Origin: Ceratorhiza oryzae-sativae | Taxonomy: Eukaryota; Basidiomycota; Agaricomycetes; Cantharellales; Ceratobasidiaceae | DNA length: 64,000 bases | Reading direction: 5' to 3' | NCBI GenBank assembly: GCA_030998015.1 | Contig: JARWMV010000028.1 | Coordinates: 62,001 to 126,000, forward strand | Shown: positions 63,374 to 64,000 of the stretch, in pieces | How the letters are laid out: every line of letters begins with the position of its first letter | Position numbering within the stretch: the stretch's first letter is position 1 | The notes under the pieces: model-generated | Databases searched by the model: none | What the model saw: only the letters and a program-made list of their open reading frames with translations | Told to the model about the DNA's origin: nothing | Translations under genes and position numbers: made by a program

Positions 63374-64000
63374 CTAGATCGAAGTGCAGAAAGTGCAGTT
63401 GAAGTGAATGTGTTCTCGGAACATGGCAGCTGCAAGGTATAATTATGTCAGCTCGCGCCATGGCTGTGCGAAACGGGAATACTTACGCCCAGCGATGAGA
63501 CCAACGAAGCTCGCAGAGGCTAGCAGAAATACAAGACCGTACTTGATAATCTGTGAAAGGCGGCGTCAGCTGATTCATGCAAACCCGAAGTAGGGTCACG
63601 TACAATTCCTCGTCGTTGACGCTTTTGCTTCGTCGAATAAAGCGGTGCTCGGATCTGCTTCGAAGGGCGTAGCCAGACTGCAGACCATTCATATTCAGTG
63701 AATGAACCCCTGCTTGAAATTAAGATAGAACTCACAGAGCATAGTCGAGTGCAATCGGTCGGCAAACGGAACAAGCGTCCAGGGGACAAGCAATAGGAGC
63801 AAGAAATGGCAAAGCACAAAGTCTCCGCTCCACAACGAAAGCTCGATCGTCTTGACGATAAACTCTCGTGCGGGCTGAGACATCGCGTGGGTTCCCAGCC
63901 CACGGCCATACCAGGTACCCGTCCACCACGCCCTATTTGTCTCGTCATGCTTGAATTCACGCGTGAGGAAGAGCGAGATAAGAATCTTGTGGACAGCTCG
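63374..64000 (-). CDS. FKS1: 1,3-beta-glucan synthase catalytic subunit, C-terminal end (5' part beyond window)
   Basis: Makes the 1,3-beta-glucan of the cell wall from UDP-glucose at the plasma membrane. Only the last exons are in the window. The visible part reads RAWWTGTWYGRGLGTHAMSQPAREFIVKTIELSLW, then a membrane helix (LCHFLLLLLVPWTLVPFAD), [30 protein letters not shown] (a hallmark of basidiomycete FKS C-termini), a second helix (IIKYGLVFLLASASFVGLIAG), and a short tail ending CTFCTSI. Introns at about 63678-63735, 63551-63603 and 63430-63487 are in phase. The gene continues past position 64000. Confidence 0.9.

Overview
The window looks like 64 kb of nuclear DNA from a filamentous basidiomycete, most probably an Agaricomycete close to Rhizoctonia/Ceratobasidium. 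Genes are split by many 45-65 bp GT-AG introns with CTAAC/CTNA-type branch sites. The recognisable families are basidiomycete ones: a pentafunctional AROM protein, an FKS-type glucan synthase tail, a DUF6534 membrane protein, a PL14-like lyase, F-box proteins with divergent leucine-rich bodies, and a two-domain heme peroxidase. The genus is an inference from protein style, not from a search.

Layout from left to right. 0.3-3.5 kb: two tandem copies of a secreted-protein gene, the first decayed. 4.3-5.6 kb (-): G-protein beta subunit. 8.7-9.2 kb: a 118-residue single-pass membrane protein. 10.0-11.9 kb: an orphan spliced reading frame, a membrane-protein reading frame with one nonsense codon, and a C2H2 zinc-finger gene. 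13.8-14.9 kb and 23.9-25.6 kb: two inverted copies of one unrecognised locus. 16.7-18.0 kb: PL14-like polysaccharide lyase. 18.7-20.5 kb (-): F-box protein. 21.8-23.4 kb: DUF6534 protein with a 12-nt exon. 27.7-29.1 kb: a decayed and an intact RRM gene. 29.6-33.7 kb (-): UTP22/Nrap ribosome-biogenesis factor. 34.2-36.5 kb (-): mitochondrial succinyl-CoA:3-ketoacid CoA-transferase. 39.0-41.1 kb: heme peroxidase-like protein. 44.0-45.8 kb: second F-box paralogue. 47.1-48.1 kb (-): LOV/PAS protein. 48.7-53.8 kb (-): AROM. 56.8-59.4 kb (-): a decayed and an intact tail-anchored protoglobin. 60.8-61.8 kb (-): glutathione S-transferase. 63.4-64.0 kb (-): 3' end of 1,3-beta-glucan synthase, running off the window. 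Four tRNA genes (Leu-UAG, Ala-CGC, Ala-UGC, Gln-UUG) are interspersed and all appear to contain introns.

The housekeeping genes act in unrelated processes (signalling, rRNA processing, ketone-body use, shikimate pathway, cell wall, detoxification), so there is no obvious biosynthetic cluster. The strongest theme is local duplication followed by decay. Three tandem families (secreted protein, RRM, protoglobin) each have one readable copy and one broken copy, an F-box pair is dispersed and inverted, and one unrecognised locus is present as an inverted pair about 10 kb apart. A second theme is single-base reading-frame breaks in otherwise well-conserved genes (three in AROM, one in the PL14 gene, one in an F-box gene). 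These may be residual assembly errors and should be checked before any biological reading. Two proteins lack the residue that defines their usual chemistry: a peroxidase without the distal histidine and a LOV domain without the photoactive cysteine.
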